Source: JASHVB01 sp049522565
Lineage (GTDB): Bacteria > Pseudomonadota > Alphaproteobacteria > Acetobacterales > Acetobacteraceae
DNA length: 29,288 nt
Assembly (NCBI GenBank): GCA_049522565.1
Contig: JBEKNT010000024.1
Span: forward strand, 1 to 29,288
Reading direction: 5' to 3'
In this document: positions 22,062 to 29,288 of the stretch, piece after piece
How positions within the stretch are numbered: position 1 is the stretch's first letter
Layout of the letters: the number at the start of each line of letters is the position of its first letter
The notes under the pieces: model-generated
The model's database searches: none
What the model was told of the DNA's origin: nothing
What the model saw: only the letters and a program-made list of their open reading frames with translations
Program-made: the position numbers and the translations under genes

Positions 22062-22090
22062 TGTTTAGAGAGGCTTGGGTCATATAGCAA
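22062..22090 (-). promoter_or_regulatory. Candidate sigma-70-like promoter for the PEP-CTERM gene
   Basis: On the minus strand TTGCTA (-35, 22085-22090) is followed after 17 bp by TAAACA (-10, 22062-22067), ending 40 bp before the ATG at 22022. The surrounding region is AT-rich relative to the window. The score is modest and no start site is known. Confidence 0.35.
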
Positions 22091-22492
22091 CCTATAGGAG
22101 CAATAATTTATCGAAATTTCTTCCATAAGTTGCCTCTGGAGCGCGGCGCGTGTCCGTAGATTGGGCGAATCTTGATGGAAACCCCTGACGTACGACGTGG
22201 AGCATCATGGAACGTCGGCCGGATCGGTCGCTTTTTTTCTACACGTTAACGGACTGGTCATCTTTCCGGCGTCTTATTTGCCAGCCGGAGCCGCCAAGTG
22301 AAGGGTCCGTTAGCCGGCCGGCACCATCACGGTGTGCGGCCCGCCTCGCAGCCCGGGTCGACGCCGCGGATGCCCCAGGATCTGGCGGTGGCGCCGATGC
22401 TGTCCGGTACGTACGGGAGGCCGACAAGGCCCTGCTCACCGATCTTGCGCCCAGCGATGCCGCGGCAGCGCCGGGGGGGTATCAGGCCCGCA
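22091..22492. other. Intergenic region between the PEP-CTERM gene and the TadG-like gene
   Basis: No supported gene; short open frames on both strands lack motifs. It contains the AT-rich patch upstream of the PEP-CTERM gene and a run of seven T at 22232-22238 after a GC-rich stretch, which could be a terminator or leader feature. The upstream part of the long frame from 22298 is not used. Confidence 0.45.
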
Positions 22493-24448
22493 ATGCCACA
22501 TCCCAATGACCGCTCCATGGACGACCAAGGCAGCCGCGCCGGGCGGCTTGCTATCCTGCGACGTCGCCTGCGGCGGGTGGCCGACAGGCTTGGGCCGGGC
22601 GTGACGCGCCAGCAGCGTGCCAGCATCGCGCTGGTGGGCGGTGCCGTCATCGCCGCACTGGCCAGCCTGACGGCGGTCGCGGTCGATCTTGGCACGGCCT
22701 ATCTCGCCAAGGTGTCCGACCAGCGCGCGGCGGACAGCGCCGCCTATGCCGGCGCGCTCGCCTACAACGCCAGCGGTTCCGCCACCACGATGAACTCGGC
22801 GGTCAGCAATCTTGCCGCGCTGAACGGCCTCCCCGCCGGCGCGGCGGCTGCCAGCCTGGTCGCCTCGCCCAGCGGTGACGGCAACAACGCGGTGCAGGTG
22901 ACGGTGACCACCGCCGCGCCGCTGTACCTGGCCGAGATATTCCAGAGCAAGACGACACTATCCGTGTCGGCGACCTCCTATGCCGAGGTCAAGCCGAACG
23001 CATCGGCCTGCATCATCGCGCTGCTGACCAAGGCCGCCGGCGTGACGCTGAGCGGCGGCGCCACCGTGACCGCCGCCGCCTGCGCGGTTGCCTCCAACGC
23101 CACCGTTGCGGTGCCGTGTGGCACAACGATCACCACCAAGACGGTCGACTACAATTCCGCCGGCGCGCCGAGCCAGCCCTGCGGCGGCATCAAGCCACCC
23201 TCGGGCACCGCCTCGGTGAACATCATCAAGGTCGCCACGGTGGATCCGTTGGGCACCAACACGGCGGTGGCCGCCGCGTTCACCCATCTGGCGAGCGTCG
23301 CGAGCCTGACCTCGCCGTCCGGACCGACGCTTGCCGGCGGCGCCAACATGACGTTCGGCTACACCTCGGGCGCTTCGAACCCGCCGCAAACCCTGCTCAC
23401 CGCGATCGGCTGCACCGGCAGCTTCGCCTCGCCGACCTGGACGGTCACCTGCCCGGCGGGCGGGACTTATCATTTCGGCTCGATCACGACCAGTGGCGGC
23501 ATCGCGCTGAACTTCGCGGTTTCCGGTTCGGCAACCAACACCTATGACATCAACGGCCCGATCAATATCGGCGGCTCCGGCGCGAACTTCGGGCCGGGCA
23601 CCTATATCATCGCGGACGGGATCATCGTCGGCGGCGGCTCCAACACGACCTTCGCGGCCGGCACCTACGATATCGGCCCCGGCACCGTGAGCTGCAGCGG
23701 GTCGTTCTACAGCATCTGCAATACCGGCACCTCGCTGACCTTCGGGGCCGGCAGCTACACGATCGCGGGCGGCATCTACAACGGCGGCGGCGCGACGCTC
23801 AGCATCGGCGCCGGCAGCTCCAGCAACAGCTTCAACATCGGCGCCGGCAGCGCCGGTTACGCGATCAACTCGACCGGCACCGCCCTGACGCTGGGCAACA
23901 TGAGCAGCGGAACGTTCCAGTCCGTGGGGAAGATCTCCACCGGCGGCGGCACCGTCGTCACAATCAGCGCCGCGCCGGCGCACGACCTGAACGGGACGTT
24001 CAGCCTGGCCGGCAGCGCAACGCTCGGGGCCGGTACCTATACACTGGCGGGCAATTTCACGCTTGGTGGGAGCGGCGGCGGCGGCACGGTCACCGGCACC
24101 GGTGTCACGATCATCACCTCGGGCACGTTCAGCGTCGCCGCCGGCTACAACAACGTGACACTCACCGCGCCGACGTCCGGCACGCTAAAAGACCTCGTGG
24201 TCGCCAGCAACGGCGCAGGCGGCGCCAGTTTCTCGGAAGGGGCCAGCGGCAATTCGCTCTCCGGCGCGTTCTACTTCCCGATCGCGCCGATCACGCTGAG
24301 CGGCGCCGGTAGCGTTGGGAGCGGCGCCGGGCAATGCCTGGAGCTGATCGGCTCCGCTGTCGGGCTGTCGGGCGGATCGGCGCTGGCGTCAACCTGTTCG
24401 GGCCTGGCGGGGAGTGCCAGCGGCGGCAGCGTGTTGCTGGTGCAGTGA
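22493..24448 (+). CDS. TadG-like pilus-assembly/surface protein with Gly/Ser/Thr-rich repeats
   Basis: 651 residues from the ATG at 22493 (an ATG at 22517 is an alternative). A basic N-terminus (RRRLRRVADRLG) precedes one transmembrane helix (about 44-66, SIALVGGAVIAALASLTAVAV). DLGTAYLAKVSDQRAADSAAYAGALA follows, the TadE/G (Flp pilus assembly) signature. The rest is low-complexity, with recurring GAGSYTIAGG, GPGTYIIADG and GAGTYTLAG units that suggest a beta-helix or beta-roll exposed outside the cell, with a few scattered cysteines. It ends in VLLVQ, as other TadG-like proteins do. No other tad genes are in the window. Its 3' end faces the protease gene, 20 bp away. Confidence 0.75.
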   Translation: MPHPNDRSMDDQGSRAGRLAILRRRLRRVADRLGPGVTRQQRASIALVGGAVIAALASLTAVAVDLGTAYLAKVSDQRAADSAAYAGALAYNASGSATTMNSAVSNLAALNGLPAGAAAASLVASPSGDGNNAVQVTVTTAAPLYLAEIFQSKTTLSVSATSYAEVKPNASACIIALLTKAAGVTLSGGATVTAAACAVASNATVAVPCGTTITTKTVDYNSAGAPSQPCGGIKPPSGTASVNIIKVATVDPLGTNTAVAAAFTHLASVASLTSPSGPTLAGGANMTFGYTSGASNPPQTLLTAIGCTGSFASPTWTVTCPAGGTYHFGSITTSGGIALNFAVSGSATNTYDINGPINIGGSGANFGPGTYIIADGIIVGGGSNTTFAAGTYDIGPGTVSCSGSFYSICNTGTSLTFGAGSYTIAGGIYNGGGATLSIGAGSSSNSFNIGAGSAGYAINSTGTALTLGNMSSGTFQSVGKISTGGGTVVTISAAPAHDLNGTFSLAGSATLGAGTYTLAGNFTLGGSGGGGTVTGTGVTIITSGTFSVAAGYNNVTLTAPTSGTLKDLVVASNGAGGASFSEGASGNSLSGAFYFPIAPITLSGAGSVGSGAGQCLELIGSAVGLSGGSALASTCSGLAGSASGGSVLLVQ

Positions 24449-24468
24449 CGCCGCCCCGGCGTGGGCGA

Positions 24469-25422
24469 TCAGTTCCAGCAGAACACGTGGACGGTCGCGT
24501 GCCGCACCACCGTCAGCGGATCGTCGCCCCACTGGTCGGCCGGGAATCCATTGGTCCCCGGCGCCGCATTCTCCAGGAACGCGTCCAGCAGGGCCGATCC
24601 GGGGCCGATGGTCATGCCCGATGCCGGCATGCCCCGTATCGCTTGCAGCTTGCTGCCATCCAGCATGGCCCGGACGATCCCCACCACCTTGCCGGAACGC
24701 GGATCGAAGATCGGCCCCCCGCTATACCCATGCGTGACCCGCCCGGCCTCCATCCACACCTGCTCGCGCGGATCGGTCAGTGCCGCCGGCTCGCGCGGCA
24801 GCTTGTCGTTCTCCAGGATGCCCCAGGTTTCCTCCGGGATCAGCAGCCCGGCGGTCGCCGGATAGCCCAGCACGAACACCCGCCCCCCGGAGGCAGTCGG
24901 GCGGCCGATCGCCAGGGTCGCCGGCGCGCGCAGGCCCGCGGCCTCCAGCAGGGCGATGTCGTGGCGGGTATCGCGCGCCGCCACCTGCGCCGGGCTGCGC
25001 CGGACGAACGGCGACACGATCTCGGTGCGGCGGCATTCCGGCACCACATGCGCCGCGGTCAGCACCATCCCGTCGGCCACGAAGAAGCCGGTGCCGGCCA
25101 TGCCGGTCCCGCGCACCGGCGGCGGGCGGGTGGGGTCGGGCTCGTCCGGCTCGCTGATCTGCGGCAGCGGGGCCGGTGCGGGCATCAGGGCGGGCAGATC
25201 CGGTTGCGGCACCGGCTCGGGCGAGGGCGGCGCCGGGCGGGATGGACCAATGACGGCCGGCAGCGGCGCAACCGTCGCCACGCTGATCTGATGCGCTGGC
25301 GCCGGCCGGGCGCCGGACGGCTGTAGCAGGTCCTCGACCTGCGGCAGGAAATGCACCAGCGCGGCGCCGCCGAGGGCGAAGCCGATCACCAGGCCGGTCA
25401 GATCTGCCACCCAGGTTCGCAT
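24469..25422 (-). CDS. Membrane-anchored trypsin-like serine protease
   Basis: 317 residues. An N-terminal transmembrane helix (about 8-28) is followed by a Pro-rich linker (37-103) and a trypsin-like domain with His125 (TAAHV), Asp155 (RHDIALL) and Ser234 (GYSGGPIF) in the usual order, so the domain is probably active. There is no PDZ domain. It is likely periplasmic, held by its N-terminal anchor. The ATG at 25422 is the first in frame before the helix; no ribosome-binding site is clear. The minus-strand open frame that continues to 28152 is an antisense extension. It diverges from the aminotransferase gene by 96 bp. Confidence 0.85.
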   Translation of the reverse strand: MRTWVADLTGLVIGFALGGAALVHFLPQVEDLLQPSGARPAPAHQISVATVAPLPAVIGPSRPAPPSPEPVPQPDLPALMPAPAPLPQISEPDEPDPTRPPPVRGTGMAGTGFFVADGMVLTAAHVVPECRRTEIVSPFVRRSPAQVAARDTRHDIALLEAAGLRAPATLAIGRPTASGGRVFVLGYPATAGLLIPEETWGILENDKLPREPAALTDPREQVWMEAGRVTHGYSGGPIFDPRSGKVVGIVRAMLDGSKLQAIRGMPASGMTIGPGSALLDAFLENAAPGTNGFPADQWGDDPLTVVRHATVHVFCWN

Positions 25423-25518
25423 GGCGCAGGCGCACCATGCGGCCGCGGAAGTTGCGGCGGCGTTGCATCGGCTGGCGCGGTATGCTGCGTTCGGAACGCC
25501 AACCGGGGACGCCGACGC

Positions 25519-26385
25519 ATGAGCCGCATCGCCTACGTGAATGGACGCTACCTGCCGCAACGCCAGGCGTCGGTGAATGTCGAGGACCGCGGCTACCAGT
25601 TCGCCGACGGCGTCTATGAGGTGGTGCACCTGCACGACGGAAGGTTCATCGACGAGGACCGCCATCTCGACCGTCTGGACCGCTCGTTGCGCGAATTGCG
25701 CCTGCCGCAGCCGATGAGCCGTGCGGCGCTGCGCCATGTCTTGCAGGAAGTCGCCTGCCGCAACCGCGTGCGTGAGGGATTGCTGTACATGCAGGTCACC
25801 CGCGGCGTCGCCCGGCGGGACCATGCGTTTCCCACCAGGCCGGTGCCGCCCTCGGTGGTGGTGACGATCCGCCGCATCCCGCCCTACCCCACGGACGTGA
25901 CGCGCTGGACCGCCAGCGCGATCACGCAGCCCGATCTGCGCTGGGCACGGTGCGACATCAAGAGCACCGGGCTGCTGCCCAACGTGCTGGCGCGCCAGGC
26001 GGCGAAAGAGCAGGGGGCGCTGGAGGCAATACTGGTGGATCAGGAGGGGATGGTGACGGAAGGCGCCGCCACCAGCTTCTGGATCGTGGACAAGGACGGC
26101 GTGCTGCGCACGCGTGGCCTGGACCACGCCATCCTGCCCGGCTGCACGCGCGACGCGTTGTTCGCGTTGATGCGGGAGGAAGGCATCGCGTTCGCGGAAG
26201 CCCGCTTCAGCGTGCAGGACATGCGGGACGCGCGCGAGGCGTTCATCTCCAGTGCGACCAGCTTCGTGAAGCCGATCGTGAAGATCGACGGCGCCCCGGT
26301 GCATGACGGCGAGGTCGGGCCGGTCACGCGCCGCTTGTTCGCGCTGTTCGCGCGGCATGTGCAGGGTGGGCCGCGCAATGCGTGA
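25519..26385 (+). CDS. Class IV aminotransferase, D-amino-acid-transaminase-like
   Basis: PLP enzyme of 288 residues. The catalytic Lys148 lies in DIKSTGLLPNVLARQ. The family signature NVEDRGYQFADGVYEVV (20-36), the RGVARRDHAFP carboxylate-binding loop (95-105) and the TEGAATSFWIV motif (180-190) all match D-amino-acid transaminases, which interconvert D-alanine and D-glutamate with their keto acids. The ATG at 25519 follows a weak GGGGA; the longer upstream frame is shadow. The FAD monooxygenase gene starts about 100 bp downstream on the same strand. A branched-chain or 4-amino-4-deoxychorismate function is less likely given the RxxxRxHxFP loop. Confidence 0.9.
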   Translation: MSRIAYVNGRYLPQRQASVNVEDRGYQFADGVYEVVHLHDGRFIDEDRHLDRLDRSLRELRLPQPMSRAALRHVLQEVACRNRVREGLLYMQVTRGVARRDHAFPTRPVPPSVVVTIRRIPPYPTDVTRWTASAITQPDLRWARCDIKSTGLLPNVLARQAAKEQGALEAILVDQEGMVTEGAATSFWIVDKDGVLRTRGLDHAILPGCTRDALFALMREEGIAFAEARFSVQDMRDAREAFISSATSFVKPIVKIDGAPVHDGEVGPVTRRLFALFARHVQGGPRNA

Positions 26386-26481
26386 CCGGCGTGGTTGCCT
26401 GTGCAGCGAGCGTCGCCAGCGGGGCCTGCCATCCCGGAAAGTGTCGCCGGTATGGCGCTCGGTGCGGCAATCTTCGCCAGC

Positions 26482-28095
26482 ATGACTGACGTTCCGGTTC
26501 TTATTGTCGGCGGCGGCCCGGTCGGCCTGTCCGCCTCGCTCTTCCTGTCCCGCCAAGGCATCCGATCCCTGCTGGTCGAGCGGCATCCGGGCACGTCGAT
26601 CCTGCCGAAGGCGCGCGGCATCAACGCCCGCACGATGGAGATCTACCGCCAGTTCGGGGTTGAACAGGCGATCCGCGACGCCGGCCTGGCGCCCGAGCGC
26701 ACCGGGTTGATCGTGTGGACCGAGAGCCTGGCCGGCAAGGAAGTGGAGCGGCGCGTGCCCGGCCGGATGTCGCCGGCCAATCGGGCCGCGACCGCGGTGC
26801 CGAACTGCCTGTGCGCGCAGGACGATCTGGAGCCGGTGCTGCGGCGCTTCGCCGAAGCCGAACCCCTGGCCGAGCTGCGCTTCAACACCGAGCTGATCCA
26901 GGCGTGGCAGGATGCGGATTGCGTTGCCGCGGTGCTGGCCGATCGCGTCAGCGGCACCGAGACTCTGGTGCGCGCGCAGTACCTGATCGCCGCCGACGGC
27001 GCACAGAGCCGCATCCGCCGCATGTTGGGCGTGCGGATGATCGGCCACGAGCGTGTCTATGACAGCGTCAACATCCTGTTCAATGCGGACCTGCGGCCGT
27101 GGACGGCGGATCGCCCGGCGGCGCTGTATTTCGTCGAGCAACCCGACCTGCGCGCGACGTTCCTGACGATCAATGCGTCGGATCGCTGGGGTTTCCTGAT
27201 CCACAGCCTGAAGCACTACAACTACACGCCGGCGGATTTCACAGCGGAGCGCTGCGTCGCACTGATCCGCAAGGCGGTCGGCGTGGCGGATCTGCCGGTG
27301 CGGGTGCTGGGCGTCAGTGCTTGGGAGGCGTCGGCGGTCGTGGCCGACCGGTATCGTGACGCTCGGATTTTCCTGGCGGGCGATGCGGCGCACGAGATGC
27401 CGCCAACCGGCGGGTTCGGCATGAACACCGGCGTGCAGGACGTGCACAATCTGGCCTGGAAGCTGGCCGCGGTGCTGCACGGCCAGGCGGATGCGTCGCT
27501 GTTGGACACGTATCATGCCGAGCGGCAGCCGACTGGCCTGGCGATTACGCAGGCGAGCCTGGAGAACTCGCTGTCGATGGGCCGCACATCGCGGCAAGAG
27601 AGTGCGAAGCTGCCGCGCGCGGCGTTCCTGAGTGAACAGGGCCTGATTTTTGGAGCGGCGTATGAGTCGGCGGCGGTGATTGCGGATGGCTCGCCGGCGC
27701 CGGTGCTCGACGATCCGGTGACTCAGTATGTGCCCTCGGCCCGGCCGGGGTGCCGCGCGCCGCATGTGTGGCTGCGGCGCGGCGGCACACAGGTCTCGAC
27801 GGTGGAGCTGTTCGGACCACGCTTCGTGGTGCTGACCGGCGCGCGGGGCGGTGCGTGGCTCGATGCGGCAGAGCGGCTTGCGGATTCGTCGCACCCGCCG
27901 CTTGTCGCGCACATGATCGGTGGCGATGGCGCGCTGGTGGAGTCCGATGGCAGTTGGGCGGACGTGTATGGTGTTGCCGATGACGGTGCGGTGCTGGTGC
28001 GTCCGGACGGGCATGTGGCATGGCGCGCGGCTTCGGGCGTCGATGCGCCGGCGGAGGCTTTGCGGGCAGCACTGGAGGGCGTGCTGGGCCGCTGA
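26482..28095 (+). CDS. Class A FAD-dependent aromatic monooxygenase (PHBH fold)
   Basis: 537-residue flavoprotein monooxygenase that probably hydroxylates an aromatic substrate using NAD(P)H and O2. FAD contacts are GGGPVG (10-15), the DG motif in LIAADGAQSRIR, and the GD motif (Gly300-Asp301) in AGDAAHEMPPTGGFGMNTGVQDVHNLAWKLA. The N-terminal half matches PHBH/MhpA-type enzymes, and the last 100 or so residues form the usual thioredoxin-like C-terminal domain. I choose the ATG at 26482 (MTDVPVLIVGGG); an ATG at 26452 is also in frame. Substrate not identified. It is followed immediately by a composite palindromic repeat that overlaps its stop. Confidence 0.9.
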   Translation: MTDVPVLIVGGGPVGLSASLFLSRQGIRSLLVERHPGTSILPKARGINARTMEIYRQFGVEQAIRDAGLAPERTGLIVWTESLAGKEVERRVPGRMSPANRAATAVPNCLCAQDDLEPVLRRFAEAEPLAELRFNTELIQAWQDADCVAAVLADRVSGTETLVRAQYLIAADGAQSRIRRMLGVRMIGHERVYDSVNILFNADLRPWTADRPAALYFVEQPDLRATFLTINASDRWGFLIHSLKHYNYTPADFTAERCVALIRKAVGVADLPVRVLGVSAWEASAVVADRYRDARIFLAGDAAHEMPPTGGFGMNTGVQDVHNLAWKLAAVLHGQADASLLDTYHAERQPTGLAITQASLENSLSMGRTSRQESAKLPRAAFLSEQGLIFGAAYESAAVIADGSPAPVLDDPVTQYVPSARPGCRAPHVWLRRGGTQVSTVELFGPRFVVLTGARGGAWLDAAERLADSSHPPLVAHMIGGDGALVESDGSWADVYGVADDGAVLVRPDGHVAWRAASGVDAPAEALRAALEGVLGR

Positions 28096-28253
28096 ACCTC
28101 GCCCATGCCGTGGGAGAGGTCGGCGCGAGAGCGCCGGTTGAGGGGACCGCATCGCGCCCGGTGCCGCCAGTCACGACGCGCACCGCGCGGTTCGCCGCAG
28201 CCTCACCCTGGGCGCTCTCGCGCCTCGACCTCTCCCACGGCGTGGGCGAGGTT
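28095..28253. repeat. Composite palindromic repeat (copy 2)
   Basis: An element of about 159 bp between the FAD monooxygenase and the next gene. The left arm (28095-28135) and right arm (28211-28253) are near-perfect reverse complements of about 41 bp, with blocks such as CCTCGCCCA, GCCGTGGGAGAGGTCG and GCGCGAGAGCGCC. The interior has GGTTGAGGG near the left and CCTCACCCT near the right, the same architecture as the copy at 4298-4445. It begins on the last base of the monooxygenase stop codon and could terminate it. Confidence 0.8.
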
Positions 28254-28301
28254 TACGACAACGCGACACGCGCGCTGACAGTGCGAATGGAGGAGAAGAC
28301 T

Positions 28302-29264
28302 ATGATCGACGGCATGCAGATCGGCTTCAACCTGCCGATCAGCGGCGGAATGGCGGACCCGGCGGCGATGGCGCGGGTAGCCCGCGAGGGCGAGGCGCTG
28401 GGCTTCGACTACCTGACCCTGACCGACCACGTCGCCATCCCCGACATGCGCGCCCCCGGCTATCCATATTCGGAATCCGGCGAGTTCTATGGCGCCTCGC
28501 CGGGGCATCGGCATGAGCAATTGGTCGCCACGTCATGGATCGCGGCAAAGACCGAACGCATCCGGTTGGTGCTGGCGGTGATGGTGGTGCCGCATCGCCC
28601 GGCGGTGTTGGCGGCGAAGATGCTTGCCAGCATCGACGTGTTGTCGGGCGGGCGGCTGGTGGTGGGCGTCGGCGCCGGCTGGCTGGCCGCTGAATTCGCT
28701 TCCGTGGTGACGACGCCGTTCGCCGAGCGTGGTGCGGTCACCGACGCCTATCTCGACGCATTCCGCACCTTGTGGACCGAGGCGCGGCCACGTCTCGATG
28801 GGCCTTATGTGAAGATGGACGGATTGGTGTTCGATCCCAAGCCGGTGCAGAAGCCATATCCGCCGATCTGGGTGGGCGGCGAGAGCGGCCCGTCGATGCG
28901 CCGCGCCGCACGCCTCGCCGATGCGTGGTACCCGATCGGCAGCAACCGCGCGCACTTGCTGGATTCGCTGCCGCGACTGGAGGCGGGTATCGCGCGGCTG
29001 CGCCGCCTGGTGCGTGAGGCCGGACGCGATCCGGCGACGATGGGCGTGGTGTACCGGGTGAAGCGCCACGCGATTCCAATGCCGCCGGCAAGCGACGGCA
29101 ACCGGCGGCTGTTCTCCGGCAGTATTTCCGACGTCATCGAGGACGTGCGGGTGTTGCGCGGCATCGGAGTGACGGGGTTGGACTTCGACTTTGAGCAGGA
29201 TGATGCGGATGGGGTGATTGCCGGAATGCGGCGGTTCCGGGACGAGGTGATGGGGCGGGTCTAA
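28302..29264 (+). CDS. LLM class flavin- or F420-dependent oxidoreductase (luciferase-like)
   Basis: 320-residue TIM-barrel oxidoreductase. The N-terminus MQIGFNLPISGGMADPAAMARVAREGEALGFDYLTLTDHVAIP and the central VLSGGRLVVGVGAGWLAAEF match the luciferase-like monooxygenase superfamily; PYPPIWVGGESGPSMRRAARLADAWYPI is the second conserved block. The layout resembles the F420-type subfamily, but FMN cannot be excluded from sequence. The ATG at 28302 has a strong GGAGGAG. The longer frame from 28020 runs through the palindromic repeat and is not used. A partial CCTCTC repeat begins 5 bp after its stop. Confidence 0.88.
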   Translation: MIDGMQIGFNLPISGGMADPAAMARVAREGEALGFDYLTLTDHVAIPDMRAPGYPYSESGEFYGASPGHRHEQLVATSWIAAKTERIRLVLAVMVVPHRPAVLAAKMLASIDVLSGGRLVVGVGAGWLAAEFASVVTTPFAERGAVTDAYLDAFRTLWTEARPRLDGPYVKMDGLVFDPKPVQKPYPPIWVGGESGPSMRRAARLADAWYPIGSNRAHLLDSLPRLEAGIARLRRLVREAGRDPATMGVVYRVKRHAIPMPPASDGNRRLFSGSISDVIEDVRVLRGIGVTGLDFDFEQDDADGVIAGMRRFRDEVMGRV

Positions 29265-29268
29265 AGAA

Positions 29269-29288
29269 TCCTCTCCCGCGAAGCGGGA
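29269..29288. repeat. Truncated copy of the CCTCTC palindrome at the window edge
   Basis: ATCCTCTCCCGCGAAGCGGG begins here and is cut by the window end. It matches the terminal palindrome of the composite repeats at 4298 and 28095. Confidence 0.5.

Noticed and set aside
22207..22509. Plus-strand open frame upstream of the TadG-like gene
   Set aside because: It has no recognisable motif and overlaps the start of the TadG-like gene in another frame.
24469..28152. Very long minus-strand open frame of 1227 codons
   Set aside because: Only the last 317 codons form a protein (the serine protease). The rest is antisense to the aminotransferase and FAD monooxygenase and arises from GC-rich third positions.
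28020..28301. Upstream extension of the LLM oxidoreductase
   Set aside because: It translates through the palindromic repeat; the ATG at 28302 with GGAGGAG is a much better start.

Overview
The window reads as a chromosomal segment of a GC-rich alphaproteobacterium, most likely of the Acetobacteraceae. The basis is strong G/C bias at third codon positions, the co-occurrence of a CYP153-type P450, paaABCD, a bacterioferritin/Bfd pair, PEP-CTERM-type tails and brnTA, and several palindromic intergenic repeat families typical of such genomes. The genus is inference. I see no rRNA, tRNA, CRISPR array, intact insertion sequence or phage module.

Layout. (1) 10-2549, +: a zinc/manganese-type ABC importer (binding protein, ATPase with a His-rich tail, permease). 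(2) 2664-4298, +: a [2Fe-2S] ferredoxin and a CYP153-like alkane hydroxylase. (3) 4443-5819, -: a DUF2252 kinase-like protein. (4) 5820-6494: a Pho-box-like direct repeat and a short PEP-CTERM remnant. (5) 6495-9161, +: paaABCD of the phenylacetyl-CoA epoxygenase, split after paaB by a large perfect hairpin, with no paaE. (6) 9162-11123: accessory region with a 50-bp inverted repeat, an intact brnT-brnA toxin-antitoxin pair, a decayed HepT toxin tail and a decayed TIR-domain gene. (7) 11124-13005, -: DoxX-like protein, ndk, bfr and bfd, with a 21-bp Fur-like palindrome upstream of bfd. (8) 13087-16617: remnant of a small conserved gene, an enolase-superfamily enzyme, a four-helix membrane protein, eutC without eutB, and a small secreted proline-rich protein. 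(9) 16788-19140, +: a MarR regulator overlapping a PrpE-like acyl-CoA synthetase, with a MarR-type operator upstream. (10) 19154-20913, -: a MetX-like alpha/beta hydrolase translationally coupled to a ROK/polyphosphate-glucokinase-like kinase. (11) 21210-24448: a PEP-CTERM protein diverging from a TadG-like Gly/Ser/Thr-rich surface protein. (12) 24469-28095: a membrane-anchored trypsin-like protease diverging from a D-amino-acid-transaminase-like enzyme, followed by a class A FAD monooxygenase. (13) 28302-29264: a luciferase-like flavin/F420 oxidoreductase.

The unifying theme is oxidative and acyl-CoA catabolism (P450, Paa epoxygenase, PrpE-like ligase, FAD monooxygenase, LLM oxidoreductase) together with metal and iron handling (Zn/Mn importer, bacterioferritin/Bfd). 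Three multi-component enzymes lack a usual partner here: the CYP153 ferredoxin reductase, PaaE and EutB. These must be supplied from elsewhere or the systems are incomplete.

I did not find one clearly new multi-gene system. The most checkable new observations are regulatory: the Fur-like palindrome, the MarR operator and the Pho-box-like repeat. The others worth following are the TIR/HepT/BrnTA cluster, the orphan eutC and the composite palindromic repeats that sit on the stop codons of their neighbours.
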